From contig CANMLS010000016.1 of NCBI GenBank assembly GCA_947498785.1, positions 40,885-104,884 on the forward strand: 64,000 nucleotides of DNA. Direction: 5' to 3'. The position numbers and the translations under genes are program-made. The notes under the pieces were generated by a model, which worked only from the letters and a program-made list of their open reading frames with translations, searched no databases and was not told the DNA's origin. The DNA comes from an uncultured Aquimarina sp. Lineage in GTDB: Bacteria; Bacteroidota; Bacteroidia; Flavobacteriales; Flavobacteriaceae. Position 1 is the stretch's first letter. Every line of letters starts with the position of its first letter. Of this stretch, positions 9,652 through 18,412 are shown in pieces.

Positions 9652-10509
9652 TTAATTTGCTAAAGGTCTATTCAAAATTAAATTTAGATATAGATTTATT
9701 CGTTGTTTTAATTCCTGTCTTGGAGTGATAAAGTCAAGGAACCCGTGTTCTTTTAGAAATTCTGAGGTCTGAAAACCTTCAGGAAGTTCTTTTCCTGTTG
9801 TATCTCTTACTACACGAGGTCCTGCAAATCCAATTAATGCTCCTGGTTCTGCAATATTGATATCACCTAACATTGCAAAAGAAGCAGTGGTGCCTCCTGT
9901 GGTTGGGTCTGTACATAAGGATATATAGGGTATTCCTGCATCTGCTAACTGAGCTAGTTTTGCAGATGTTTTAGCTAATTGCATTAAAGATAATGCGGCT
10001 TCCATCATACGAGCACCTCCTGATTTGGAGATAATCATAAACGGGATTTTATTTTTTAAAGCATAATCAGCAGCTCTGGAAATTTTTTCACCTACAACAC
10101 TTCCCATAGAACCTCCAATAAAGGCAAAATCCATACAAGCAATAACAATGTCATTTCCGTTGGATTTACCCACAGCTGTTCTAACAGCATCCTTTAGGTT
10201 TGTTTTTTCCTGTGCGTCTTTAAGACGATCAACATATTTCTTTTTATCTTCAAATTTAAGAGGGTCTTTGGAGGTAACACTTTTGTCTAATTCTTTGTAT
10301 TTGTTATCGTCAAATAGAATTTCAAAATATTCTTTACTACCTATTCTTACATGATATCCATCTTCAGGACTTACATAGAAATTTTTCTCAAGTTGCTCTG
10401 CGTCAACTATTTTTCCGGTAGGAGACTTATACCAAAGTCCTTTTGGAACGTCTTTTTTGTCTTCGGTAGCTGTTTGTATACCTTTTTGTGTTCTCTTAAA
10501 CCAAGCCAT
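9652..10509 (-). CDS. accD: acetyl-CoA carboxylase carboxyltransferase subunit beta
   Basis: 285 residues. With AccA it moves the carboxyl group from biotin to acetyl-CoA to make malonyl-CoA, the first step of fatty acid synthesis. The crotonase-like core is clear: [46 protein letters not shown] and GFAGPRVV. The N terminus starts [10 protein letters not shown], and the region that normally holds a four-cysteine zinc finger reads [10 protein letters not shown]...[10 protein letters not shown], with all four cysteines missing. Upstream on the same strand is fbaA, with a terminator between them. Confidence 0.95.
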   Translation of the reverse strand: MAWFKRTQKGIQTATEDKKDVPKGLWYKSPTGKIVDAEQLEKNFYVSPEDGYHVRIGSKEYFEILFDDNKYKELDKSVTSKDPLKFEDKKKYVDRLKDAQEKTNLKDAVRTAVGKSNGNDIVIACMDFAFIGGSMGSVVGEKISRAADYALKNKIPFMIISKSGGARMMEAALSLMQLAKTSAKLAQLADAGIPYISLCTDPTTGGTTASFAMLGDINIAEPGALIGFAGPRVVRDTTGKELPEGFQTSEFLKEHGFLDFITPRQELKQRINLYLNLILNRPLAN

Positions 10510-10520
10510 AAATTAGTGTA

Positions 10521-10559
10521 TTAAAAAAAGCTGAAACTTATTTAAAAAGTTTCAGCTTT
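10521..10559 (-). terminator. terminator of fbaA
   Basis: 13-bp stem AAAGCTGAAACTT (10527-10539) / AAGTTTCAGCTTT (10547-10559) with a 7-base loop, and an A-run on the left that gives the U-run of the minus-strand transcript. It lies between fbaA and accD. Confidence 0.8.
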
Positions 10560-10574
10560 GGTTTTTCTCTAGTG

Positions 10575-11642
10575 CTACAATGTATTTACATTGTTTAAAT
10601 CCTCGAATGCCTTTTTAAGACGGTTCTTAAAGGTAATTTCTCCTTCGCGTAACCATTTTCTAGGATCATAATATTTTTTATTAGGTTCTTCTGTACCTTC
10701 AGGATTACCTATCTGTGTTTTTAGGTATTCAATCTTACTTGTCATATAATCACGAATTCCTTCATTAAAAGCAAACTGAAGATCAGTATCTATATTCATT
10801 TTGATTACACCATACCCAATAGCTTCTCTGATTTCTTCAAGAGTAGATCCACTTCCTCCATGAAATACAAAATCGATGTGGTTAGGGCCGACATTATATT
10901 TTTTAGAAATAAATTCTTGAGAATTTTTAAGAATTTTTGGTGTTAATTTTACATTTCCAGGCTTGTATACCCCATGTACATTACCAAAAGCTGCAGCTAC
11001 AGTGAATTTATCACTTACTTTGCTTAATTCTTCATAAGCATATGCAACCTCTTCTGGCTGGGTGTATAACTTAGAATCATCAACGTCACTATTGTCAACT
11101 CCATCTTCTTCTCCTCCTGTAATTCCTAATTCGATTTCTAAAGTCATACCCATTTTACTCATACGAGCCAAATATTCTTTACAGATATCGATGTTTTCTT
11201 CGATTGGTTCTTCTGATAAATCAATCATGTGAGAACTATAAAGTGGTTTTCCAGTCTCTTTGTAGAAAGCTTCTCCCGCATCAAGTAAGCCGTCGATCCA
11301 AGGAAGTAATTTCTTTGCACAGTGGTCAGTATGCAAAATTACAGGCACTCCATAAGCTTCGGCCATTAAATGTACATGTCTTGCACCTGCAGTAGCTCCT
11401 GCTATTGCAGCTTTTTGATCGGTATTAGATAGCCCTTTTCCTGCGTTGAATTGCGCTCCACCATTAGAAAATTGAATAATTACAGGAGAATTTAATTCTG
11501 CAGCGGTTTCTAAAACAGCATTGATTGTATTAGAACCGATTACATTAACTGCAGGTAATGCAAAACCTTTTTGTTTTGCATATTCAAAAATTGCTTGTAC
11601 TTCGTCTCCTGTAGCAACTCCCGGTTTGATATTGTGACTCAT
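10575..11642 (-). CDS. fbaA: class II fructose-bisphosphate aldolase
   Basis: 355 residues, the length of the E. coli FbaA type. It cleaves fructose 1,6-bisphosphate to dihydroxyacetone phosphate and glyceraldehyde 3-phosphate in glycolysis and makes the bond in gluconeogenesis. Zinc-site and phosphate-binding motifs are visible: LHTDHCAKK, the EIELGITGGEEDGVD segment, FGNVHGVYKPGN and DFVFHGGSGS. It has its own promoter box and terminator, so it can be expressed separately from accD. Confidence 0.96.
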   Translation of the reverse strand: MSHNIKPGVATGDEVQAIFEYAKQKGFALPAVNVIGSNTINAVLETAAELNSPVIIQFSNGGAQFNAGKGLSNTDQKAAIAGATAGARHVHLMAEAYGVPVILHTDHCAKKLLPWIDGLLDAGEAFYKETGKPLYSSHMIDLSEEPIEENIDICKEYLARMSKMGMTLEIELGITGGEEDGVDNSDVDDSKLYTQPEEVAYAYEELSKVSDKFTVAAAFGNVHGVYKPGNVKLTPKILKNSQEFISKKYNVGPNHIDFVFHGGSGSTLEEIREAIGYGVIKMNIDTDLQFAFNEGIRDYMTSKIEYLKTQIGNPEGTEEPNKKYYDPRKWLREGEITFKNRLKKAFEDLNNVNTL

Positions 11643-11667
11643 AACTTAGTTTTGGTTTATAAGGGTA

Positions 11668-11675
11668 CAAAAATA
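11668..11675 (-). promoter_or_regulatory. candidate fbaA promoter -7 box
   Basis: CAAAAATA on the plus strand is TATTTTTG on the minus strand, matching TAnnTTTG, 26 bp upstream of the fbaA start. Confidence 0.55.
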
Positions 11676-11869
11676 GTAAAATTATATATAAACCGATACA
11701 TTAATATAATCATTAAAGTACATCGAATTAGACATGATCCAAAGGTTGAGTAATCTAGTGTAATTACCAAACGTAATGAAGGTTGTATAGATAGTTTTTT
11801 AATTTGGGAAACCTGTTGTTGATTTAGAAAAATTAATGCAAAAAAAGTGTCAATTCGATTTTTGCTATA

Positions 11870-12030
11870 GAAGTGGTTTAAACTTTTTTGATTCTAGCGA
11901 AAAATAGTAGTTTTTTGATCAATTGAAGTGTTTTTTGCTCTTCATAGCAGCGCTACGAAGTAAGAAAAAGACGAAAATTGAGTGAAAAAGAGCATTTTTA
12001 TAGCGAATTAAAAAAAGTTTAAACCACTTC
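11870..12030. repeat. inverted-repeat element, copy A (161 bp)
   Basis: The ends are a perfect 20-bp inverted repeat: GAAGTGGTTTAAACTTTTTT (11870-11889) and its complement at 12011-12030. The interior contains CTTCATAGCAGCGCTACGA and TTATAGCGAATT, shared with a second, more decayed copy at 56491-56621. It encodes nothing. It fills much of the 423-bp gap between fbaA and the TamL gene. It could be a miniature inverted-repeat transposable element or a dispersed structured-RNA repeat. Confidence 0.75.
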
Positions 12031-12035
12031 ATAAT

Positions 12036-12060
12036 GAAATAGAAAAGTTTAAGCTATTTC
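12036..12060 (-). terminator. weak hairpin after the TamL gene
   Basis: GAAATAG (12036-12042) pairs with CTATTTC (12054-12060), a few bases beyond the TamL stop codon. The stem is AT-rich and there is no strong U-run, so terminator function is only possible. Confidence 0.35.
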
Positions 12061-12065
12061 GTTTA

Positions 12066-14639
12066 TTAAAATGGATAATTTATACCAAAATTATAAACGG
12101 CTTCAGAAAAGTTGTATCCTTTAAACCATCTTTTGTCATTATCATTGGCGGGATTGAAGGTTTTAAAACCTATGTCAAGTCTTAAAACAAAGAAGTTAAA
12201 ATCATATCTAAAACCCAAACCACTTCCAACGGCGATTTCTTGTATATCATCTAATCTAGAAAAAACGGCATCCTCTTCTTCTACACTATCTAAAACATTC
12301 CAGATGTTTCCTGCGTCTATGAACAAAGCTCCATGAAGTGATCCTAAAATATTGTATCGATACTCAAAATTTGATGCTATTTTCATGTTAGCTTCATTAA
12401 ACTCATTTCTCCCACCACTGCTTCCGGGACCTAGGTCATATGCACGCCATGCTCTGTTGTCGTTTGGCCCACCTCCAAAAAAACTTCGTGCAAAAGGAAT
12501 ACTATTGGCATTGCCGTAGGGTAATGCAATGCCTCCAAATATTCTAAAAGCAATTATGTTTTTTCTTCCAAGATCCCAATGTTTGATATAATCTAATTCT
12601 GTTTTTGCATATTGTGAAAATTCAACACCAAAAACTTCAAAACGATCATTAGAATTTTTCTTGAGACCAGCGATGTCAGAAATAGTACTTAAAACGTTAC
12701 CTGCAAATTCTATTTTAGCTCTAAATCTCGAATATTCTTCGTCATAGAGGTTTTCTCTATTGTTTTTTGTATACGTATAACTGGAGGCAAGAATTAGATT
12801 ATCTTCTGTTAATCGTACTTTACGTTCATTAATATTGCTAATTTCTCGTAGTTGATCTGTAGTTAAATTAGAGTTTGGAGTTGCACCTAAAGATTCGTCT
12901 ATAAAACCATTAGCTCCGTCAGGAATATTTAAAACAGCATCGTTTATATTTAGAGTTCCATTGTCTGGTTGAGAAAAGAAAGGAGAATCTGGTTGAAGCA
13001 CTTGTGTGGCAATATTATTTAATCGACCAAAAGATGATTTGTAGATATTAAAATAATTATTCGTGTTTAAATTTCTAACATATTGAATATTAACAATGTC
13101 TAGCTGATTGGTTAATGTGTTGTTTGGCTTCCATTTATAATTAAATACTCCCGTGGCATTTTGTTTGTCTAGCCCAATGTTCTGCTGAACATTTATCCCA
13201 AAAATAAGATTAGTGGTTGGAGACATACGTTTGGGAATAATTTTATTGGTTTTGAAAGGGAAGACTATTTTTGGAAATGATAACTTTACATCGGTTCCAA
13301 CTTCTGATATATTGAAGAACTTTTGACCTCCGTCTACAGCATCAATAGAAGATCCAATACTACCTCTTGCTGAAATTTCTAAAATTTCGGCACCCCCAAA
13401 AACATTTCTGATTAATAAAGAACCTCCAAAACCTATTCCAAAAGCTTGTATACTAGAGGTAGAAACATCAAACTGAGCGCTTGTACTATATTTTTTCTTG
13501 GGAGTCAATAAAATATTGGCAATAAGACTTTCTCCGTCATTAGGGTCTATGTCGTACCTTATATTAGGGTATTTAAACGTTCTTAAATTATTAATTTGAT
13601 TATGTGTAAAGGTGCGATCCTGATCTCTGAAAATTTCACCTGGAGTAATCAAAACAGAATTTGTAATTGCTTTACGAGTATACTTTATTTTCTCAAAACC
13701 ATAAATGTTATATCCTTTATAGAAAGTGCTATCCTTTGGTGTTTGGTTTCTGTTTTGATAAGAGTAATCGGTAAAAATATTTACTTTACTTATTTTGTGT
13801 ACTTTAAAAGGTATTCTAGCTGTAGAATCTGCAAAAGTTACAGGGCGATTTTTTATAAGAAGGTTTAAGTTTACTTTATGATTGGTGTTTATTGTATCTG
13901 CATCAAATTTTATGAATTCTTTTTCAAAATGATATAGTCCAGAATTTCTAAATAGATAGGTTAGTCGTTCTCTTTCTTCTTCGATGTCTGATGTTTTGTA
14001 TTGTTTTCCAGAGATAATTGTGGATTTTTCTGTGTGGAGTTTATAAATAGAATCTGCAACTGTAGATTTTATTTTGGTGCTTAGAGAATCTATTATGTAT
14101 GGTTGATGAGGTTTTACATAATAATCTACGGTAGCTTTTTTGTTGTCTTCTGTGTTAATCTTGTAGTCAGCTTCAATATTAAACCACCCATTATTCCAAT
14201 AATATGACTGTAACCTTTTTATAGAGCGTTTTATTTTGGATTCATCCAGAATTGATGGCTGCTCTCCTGTACTTTTTACCCACTCATTTATTCCATTTAA
14301 ACCAACACCTAAACGATCTACTTGCTTTTTAGAAAGAAAACGAGTGATTCGCTTTTGCCTTTTAGGTTTTCGTACTAACCAATCTTTATATAAAGAATCT
14401 TGATTAATCTTGGCAAGATTATATATGTGTAGTCTGAGAGGAATTCCTAACAATTTGGTGTTAGGTTTTTGATACAACTGATTATATAGCTCAACGTCTT
14501 TGGTTTTTGCGCTGTCAACAAAAATTTGATTTTTTTCTAATAAATATTCACTTTCCGGAACTCTTTTTACCGCATCACACGAAAATAAAAAGATGGTGGT
14601 TATAGTAATTAATAATATTTTTGTCAGAAAGTCTTTCAA
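12066..14639 (-). CDS. tamL: Omp85-family outer membrane lipoprotein, TamL-type (BamA/TamA homologue)
   Basis: 857 residues. The N terminus is a lipoprotein signal (MKDFLTKILLITITTIFLFSC, lipobox LFSC), as in the lipidated TamA variant TamL of Bacteroidota. Residues about 30-400 hold POTRA-like alpha/beta repeats, and about 400-857 an Omp85 beta-barrel, with the conserved RSFFGGGPNDNRAWR segment (the barrel-lumen VRGF-like loop) and a C-terminal strand ending in phenylalanine (YNFGINYPF). Such proteins insert or transport outer-membrane proteins together with an inner-membrane TamB-like partner; no tamB is seen in this window. The divergent rRNA methyltransferase gene starts 37 bp away. Confidence 0.85.
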   Translation of the reverse strand: MKDFLTKILLITITTIFLFSCDAVKRVPESEYLLEKNQIFVDSAKTKDVELYNQLYQKPNTKLLGIPLRLHIYNLAKINQDSLYKDWLVRKPKRQKRITRFLSKKQVDRLGVGLNGINEWVKSTGEQPSILDESKIKRSIKRLQSYYWNNGWFNIEADYKINTEDNKKATVDYYVKPHQPYIIDSLSTKIKSTVADSIYKLHTEKSTIISGKQYKTSDIEEERERLTYLFRNSGLYHFEKEFIKFDADTINTNHKVNLNLLIKNRPVTFADSTARIPFKVHKISKVNIFTDYSYQNRNQTPKDSTFYKGYNIYGFEKIKYTRKAITNSVLITPGEIFRDQDRTFTHNQINNLRTFKYPNIRYDIDPNDGESLIANILLTPKKKYSTSAQFDVSTSSIQAFGIGFGGSLLIRNVFGGAEILEISARGSIGSSIDAVDGGQKFFNISEVGTDVKLSFPKIVFPFKTNKIIPKRMSPTTNLIFGINVQQNIGLDKQNATGVFNYKWKPNNTLTNQLDIVNIQYVRNLNTNNYFNIYKSSFGRLNNIATQVLQPDSPFFSQPDNGTLNINDAVLNIPDGANGFIDESLGATPNSNLTTDQLREISNINERKVRLTEDNLILASSYTYTKNNRENLYDEEYSRFRAKIEFAGNVLSTISDIAGLKKNSNDRFEVFGVEFSQYAKTELDYIKHWDLGRKNIIAFRIFGGIALPYGNANSIPFARSFFGGGPNDNRAWRAYDLGPGSSGGRNEFNEANMKIASNFEYRYNILGSLHGALFIDAGNIWNVLDSVEEEDAVFSRLDDIQEIAVGSGLGFRYDFNFFVLRLDIGFKTFNPANDNDKRWFKGYNFSEAVYNFGINYPF

Positions 14640-14676
14640 TCCGTATTCATTATTGATTCAAAAATACACTATTTGT

Positions 14677-15408
14677 ATGGTTAGCAAAAACCAAAAGAAA
14701 CTAATAAAGAGTTTATATCAAAAAAAATACCGAAAACAACACGGTTTATTTGTTGCTGAGGGTAAAAAGGTAATAAAAGAGCTTCTTGAAGCTGGTATAA
14801 AGCTGCATTCTCTTTTTACTTTGGATTCAAATATTTTTAATGTTTCAACATCATGTGAGTATAAAATCACCGAAGAAGAACTGAAGCATATAAGTTTTTT
14901 AACCACTCCGCAAATCGCTTTGGCAATATTTTATATTCCAGAAACCAAAAAAATAACTCCGGATCATTTAATTTTGGCATTAGATGATGTTAGAGACCCT
15001 GGTAATTTGGGCACTATAATTAGATTGTGTGACTGGTTTGGAATAAAAGATTTGGTATGCTCTGATCAAACTGTGGATTGCTATAATCCAAAAGTCATTC
15101 AGGCAACAATGGGATCTATAACCAGAGTAAATGTTAATTATGGGGATTTGAAAGAATTTTTAATGGATAAAACAAGTGTTTTGAAAGTTTTCGGAACTTT
15201 TATGGATGGAAATTCTATTTATGAGGAAGAATTATCAGAACAAGCCATTATTATAATGGGAAATGAAGCAAATGGAATTTCAAAAGATATTCAACGTCTT
15301 ATAGAACATCGAATTACAATACCTCAGTTTGGATCTAATAGAAAAACAGAAAGCCTTAATGTAGCTACAGCTACAGCTATTATTCTTAATGAATTTAGAA
15401 GATCTTAG
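14677..15408 (+). CDS. TrmH/SpoU family RNA 2'-O-methyltransferase
   Basis: 243 residues from the ATG at 14677; the longer in-frame start at 14593 runs into the divergent TamL gene. The SPOUT (trefoil-knot) motifs are clear: LALDDVRDPGNLGTIIRL (motif 1), IIIMGNEANGIS (motif 2) and ESLNVATATAIILNEF (motif 3). The N-terminal basic RNA-binding domain includes HGLFVAEGKKVIKELL, typical of the RlmB-like group. It methylates a ribose 2'-OH in tRNA or rRNA using S-adenosylmethionine; the exact target nucleotide cannot be told. Its stop is 6 bp from that of the convergent porT. Confidence 0.9.
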   Translation: MVSKNQKKLIKSLYQKKYRKQHGLFVAEGKKVIKELLEAGIKLHSLFTLDSNIFNVSTSCEYKITEEELKHISFLTTPQIALAIFYIPETKKITPDHLILALDDVRDPGNLGTIIRLCDWFGIKDLVCSDQTVDCYNPKVIQATMGSITRVNVNYGDLKEFLMDKTSVLKVFGTFMDGNSIYEEELSEQAIIIMGNEANGISKDIQRLIEHRITIPQFGSNRKTESLNVATATAIILNEFRRS

Positions 15409-15414
15409 GCTAGA

Positions 15415-16122
15415 TTATTGGAATGTGAAATTTATAAAAATTCCTCTCGTTGACATCTTATCAATAGTCGATGTGTATGGGCTATCGGGATCATTATCTC
15501 TAACCAATTCATCAGACATAGCAAATACACCACGTATAGAAGGAGTGAATTTAAAATAAAATAAATAAAGATCTATTCCAAAACCAATCTCGTAATAGTT
15601 AGTGTTTGTCTTCATTCTAAACTGGCCTGCATTATTATCATCAGGATTATTTTCATTACTAGATAAATTAAGAGAAGTAGATATACCACCAACTATAAAA
15701 GGCTTAATATTGTTAATTCGCTTGGTAGAAATTTTTAATAATAAAGGGATGTGTACATAAGTTGACTTCACTTCCCTAATAGCATCAAAATCGGTAGTAA
15801 ATTCTGGGCTGGGAAACGTTAAGTTTCGAGTTGTGAAAGTAACCATTGGTTCTAATCTAAGATCAAAATAATCGTTAATTCTCATGTTTCCTAAAAGCCC
15901 TACACTAAAACCAGTTGTTTTATCTACGATAATATCTGTACCAGAAGCATCAGAAGTGTAATCAAAATTAAAATCATAACTATTGAATCCAAGAATATAA
16001 CCGTAGCTAAACCTAGGTTTGTCAAAGTTTTGAAGATTTTGTACTTTTTCTTTAGAAAATAACTGTGCACTCAAGTTTTGAGTACATATTAAAACAGCAA
16101 TTAAGATAAATAGTTTTTTCAT
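15415..16122 (-). CDS. porT: type IX secretion/gliding protein PorT
   Basis: 235 residues from the ATG at 16120-16122, giving a signal peptide MKKLFILIAVLICTQNLSAQ. The rest resembles a small outer-membrane beta-barrel with repeated amphipathic strands (YGYILGFNSYDF, YYEIGFGIDLYLFYFKFTPSIRG) and a C-terminal aromatic strand ending FINFTFQ. PorT is required for type IX secretion in Bacteroidota. The gene begins one base after ubiE ends, a ubiE-porT pair that is common in this phylum and supports the call. The longer in-frame start at 16158 lies inside ubiE. Confidence 0.85.
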   Translation of the reverse strand: MKKLFILIAVLICTQNLSAQLFSKEKVQNLQNFDKPRFSYGYILGFNSYDFNFDYTSDASGTDIIVDKTTGFSVGLLGNMRINDYFDLRLEPMVTFTTRNLTFPSPEFTTDFDAIREVKSTYVHIPLLLKISTKRINNIKPFIVGGISTSLNLSSNENNPDDNNAGQFRMKTNTNYYEIGFGIDLYLFYFKFTPSIRGVFAMSDELVRDNDPDSPYTSTIDKMSTRGIFINFTFQ

Positions 16123-16123
16123 A

Positions 16124-16852
16124 TTATTTTGTGGCTGTATAAATTGTAGCAACACCAAAAGTTTGCGGGTTATCTATGACTTCTATAAACCCGATTTTTC
16201 TTAAAATATTGTTGAGTACTTCTCCATAAGGAAAAGCAGCTGCACTTTCACTTAAGTAGGAGTATGCCGATTTGTCTTTAGAAAACAACTTTCCTACAAG
16301 AGGTAAAACAGTCTTAGAATAAAACTTGTAACTCTGTTTATAAGGCGTTTTGGTAGGAATAGAGGTTTCTAGAATTACAAATATTCCACCTGGTTTAAGA
16401 ACTCTAAAGATTTCAGAAAGTCCTTTTTCTAAATTTTCAAAATTTCTTACACCAAAGGCTACAGTAATTGCATCAAAATAATTTTTTTCATAAGGTAAAC
16501 TTTCACTATCTCCCTGCACCATATGAATTATATCATCTAACTTTTTTGCCGTAATTTTATGCCTTCCTACATTTAGCATTCCAGCAGAAATATCTAAGCC
16601 AATTATTTCTGAGGCTCCCGTTTTAGAGAGATTGATTGCCAAATCACCAGTTCCTGTAGCTACATCCAAAATCTTTTTAGGATTGGTTTTACTCACAAGA
16701 TCAACCACCTTTTTGCGCCATTTTATATCGATACCAAAAGAAATAACACGATTTAACCCATCATAGTTTTTCGAAATTGTGTCAAACATTTCGGTAACCT
16801 GCTCTTTCTTAGATCTCGATTTATCGTTATAGGGTGTTATTTTTTCAGACAT
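16124..16852 (-). CDS. ubiE: demethylmenaquinone methyltransferase UbiE/MenG
   Basis: 242 residues. It performs the last step of menaquinone synthesis, C-methylation of demethylmenaquinone with S-adenosylmethionine. Motifs: [13 protein letters not shown] (SAM-binding motif I), [32 protein letters not shown] and [12 protein letters not shown], all typical of the family. The gene starts 15 bp downstream of a promoter box and overlaps functionally with porT in a two-gene operon. The product supplies the quinone used by the Nqr complex encoded further along. Confidence 0.95.
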   Translation of the reverse strand: MSEKITPYNDKSRSKKEQVTEMFDTISKNYDGLNRVISFGIDIKWRKKVVDLVSKTNPKKILDVATGTGDLAINLSKTGASEIIGLDISAGMLNVGRHKITAKKLDDIIHMVQGDSESLPYEKNYFDAITVAFGVRNFENLEKGLSEIFRVLKPGGIFVILETSIPTKTPYKQSYKFYSKTVLPLVGKLFSKDKSAYSYLSESAAAFPYGEVLNNILRKIGFIEVIDNPQTFGVATIYTATK

Positions 16853-16867
16853 TCAAAAAAATTTAGG

Positions 16868-16875
16868 CAAATATA
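16868..16875 (-). promoter_or_regulatory. candidate ubiE-porT promoter -7 box
   Basis: CAAATATA on the plus strand gives TATATTTG on the minus strand, matching TAnnTTTG, 15 bp upstream of the ubiE ATG, implying a very short leader. Confidence 0.5.
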
Positions 16876-16953
16876 CATTTTTGATATTGATCATGAGAAT
16901 AGATTTTAATTAAGTTGATGATAATCAAATTTTATCAGTTACTCAATTTACAT

Positions 16954-16961
16954 TATCTTTG
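16954..16961 (+). promoter_or_regulatory. candidate trkA promoter -7 box
   Basis: TATCTTTG matches the Bacteroidota -7 consensus TAnnTTTG. It lies 100 bp upstream of trkA and just before the leader hairpin. No clear -33 TTG. Confidence 0.5.
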
Positions 16962-16975
16962 TACGCTTTTATATT

Positions 16976-17022
16976 CTAAGATTCTTTACTATATTATTTT
17001 TTTAGTAAAAAATAGATCTTAG
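16976..17022 (+). promoter_or_regulatory. leader hairpin upstream of trkA
   Basis: Two nested inverted repeats: CTAAGAT (16976-16982) with ATCTTAG (17016-17022), and TTTACTA (16985-16991) with TAGTAAA (17003-17009). ATCTTAGAT then recurs just before the start codon (near 17032-17040), so alternative pairing is possible. A regulatory role in trkAH expression is inference. Confidence 0.4.
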
Positions 17023-17061
17023 ATTGATTTTATCTTAGATGGAAAACAATAAACAGAACCA

Positions 17062-18411
17062 ATGAAAATCATTATTGCCGGAGCAGGTGAGGTGGGATTT
17101 CATTTGGCAAAACTACTCTCTTTTGAGTCTCAAGACATTACGCTTATAGATACGGATAAAGAATGTCTTAATTATGCAGATACTCACTTAGATATTAAAG
17201 TCATTAAAGGAGATTCTACATCAATTGCTATTTTAAAGGAAGCAAGAGTAGCGAATGTGGATATGGTGATCAGTGTCACCTCTAGTGAAACAACTAATAT
17301 CACAATATGTGTATTAGCAAAACAATTAGGTGCAAAACGTACGATTGCTCGAATTTCGAATGCAGAATTTATAGAAAACAAGGAAGAAGTTGGATTTACC
17401 AAATTTGGAATAGATGAATTGATTTCTCCAGAAGCCCTTGCTGCTAGTGAAATAGAACTTCTTCTTAATCAATCTGCATTTCATGATAGTTATGAGTTTG
17501 AGGATGGGGCATTAACTATGGTAGGAACTACATTGTCAAAAGAAGCTTTATTTGTTGGGAAATCTGTAAGAGAAGCAGCTGATGTTTTTCCAGAATTACA
17601 TTTTATGCCAATTGCTATTCAGAGATCAGGTACTCAGTATACCTTGATACCAAGAGGAGATACGACTTTTAAAGAAGGTGATCAGGTGTATTTTGTAACC
17701 TCACAAGGAGGAGTAGAAGAACTTTATAAATTGACAGGGAAAGTAAAAGAACAAATCAAGAATGTTATGATTCTTGGAGGAAGTAAAATAGGTTTTAAAA
17801 CATCTTGCGACCTCTGTGACCATAAGTTTAGGGTAAAACTTATAGAGAAAGATAGAGATAAGTCTTTTGATCTTGCTGATGATCTACCTAATGCTATGAT
17901 AATTAATGGAGATGGAAGAAATGTTGAACTCTTGCAGGAAGAAGGCATTGATCGTATGGATGCTTTTATAGCCGTTACAGGAAATTCAGAAACCAATATT
18001 ATGTCATGCTTGGTAGCGAAGTCTAAAGGAGTGAGAAAGACTATTGCATTGGTCGAAAATATGGATTATTTTCAATTATCACATTCTATAGGTATTGATA
18101 CTTTAATAAATAAAAAACTATTAGCTGCTAATAATATTTTTAGGTTCATTAGAAAAGGAGAAGTTGTTGCCATGACTAAGCTTAACAATATGAATGCTGA
18201 ATTACTTGAATTTATTGTTAAACCGGCTTCAGAAGTAAGTGATAATTTGATAAAAGACTTGGATTTTCCTCGATCTGCAATTATTGCAGGTGTTATACGA
18301 GACGGGATTGGAATGATCCCATTAGGGGATTTTTACATTCAGGCAGGAGATCGGGTTGTGGTATGCTGCCTTCCTAAATCGATTAAGAAGATAGAAAAGC
18401 TATTTCTGTAA
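17062..18411 (+). CDS. trkA: Trk system potassium uptake protein TrkA
   Basis: 449 residues, matching full-length TrkA. It is the cytoplasmic NAD(H)-binding regulatory subunit of the TrkH potassium channel. The protein is two similar halves, each an RCK_N Rossmann domain plus an RCK_C domain: IIAGAGEVGFHLA near residue 3 and MILGGSKIGFKT near 235 are the two nucleotide-binding loops, with acidic residues after the second strands (LIDTDKEC, LIEKDRDK). trkH starts one base after the stop, so they are co-transcribed and probably translationally coupled. Confidence 0.95.
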   Translation: MKIIIAGAGEVGFHLAKLLSFESQDITLIDTDKECLNYADTHLDIKVIKGDSTSIAILKEARVANVDMVISVTSSETTNITICVLAKQLGAKRTIARISNAEFIENKEEVGFTKFGIDELISPEALAASEIELLLNQSAFHDSYEFEDGALTMVGTTLSKEALFVGKSVREAADVFPELHFMPIAIQRSGTQYTLIPRGDTTFKEGDQVYFVTSQGGVEELYKLTGKVKEQIKNVMILGGSKIGFKTSCDLCDHKFRVKLIEKDRDKSFDLADDLPNAMIINGDGRNVELLQEEGIDRMDAFIAVTGNSETNIMSCLVAKSKGVRKTIALVENMDYFQLSHSIGIDTLINKKLLAANNIFRFIRKGEVVAMTKLNNMNAELLEFIVKPASEVSDNLIKDLDFPRSAIIAGVIRDGIGMIPLGDFYIQAGDRVVVCCLPKSIKKIEKLFL

Positions 18412-18412
18412 G

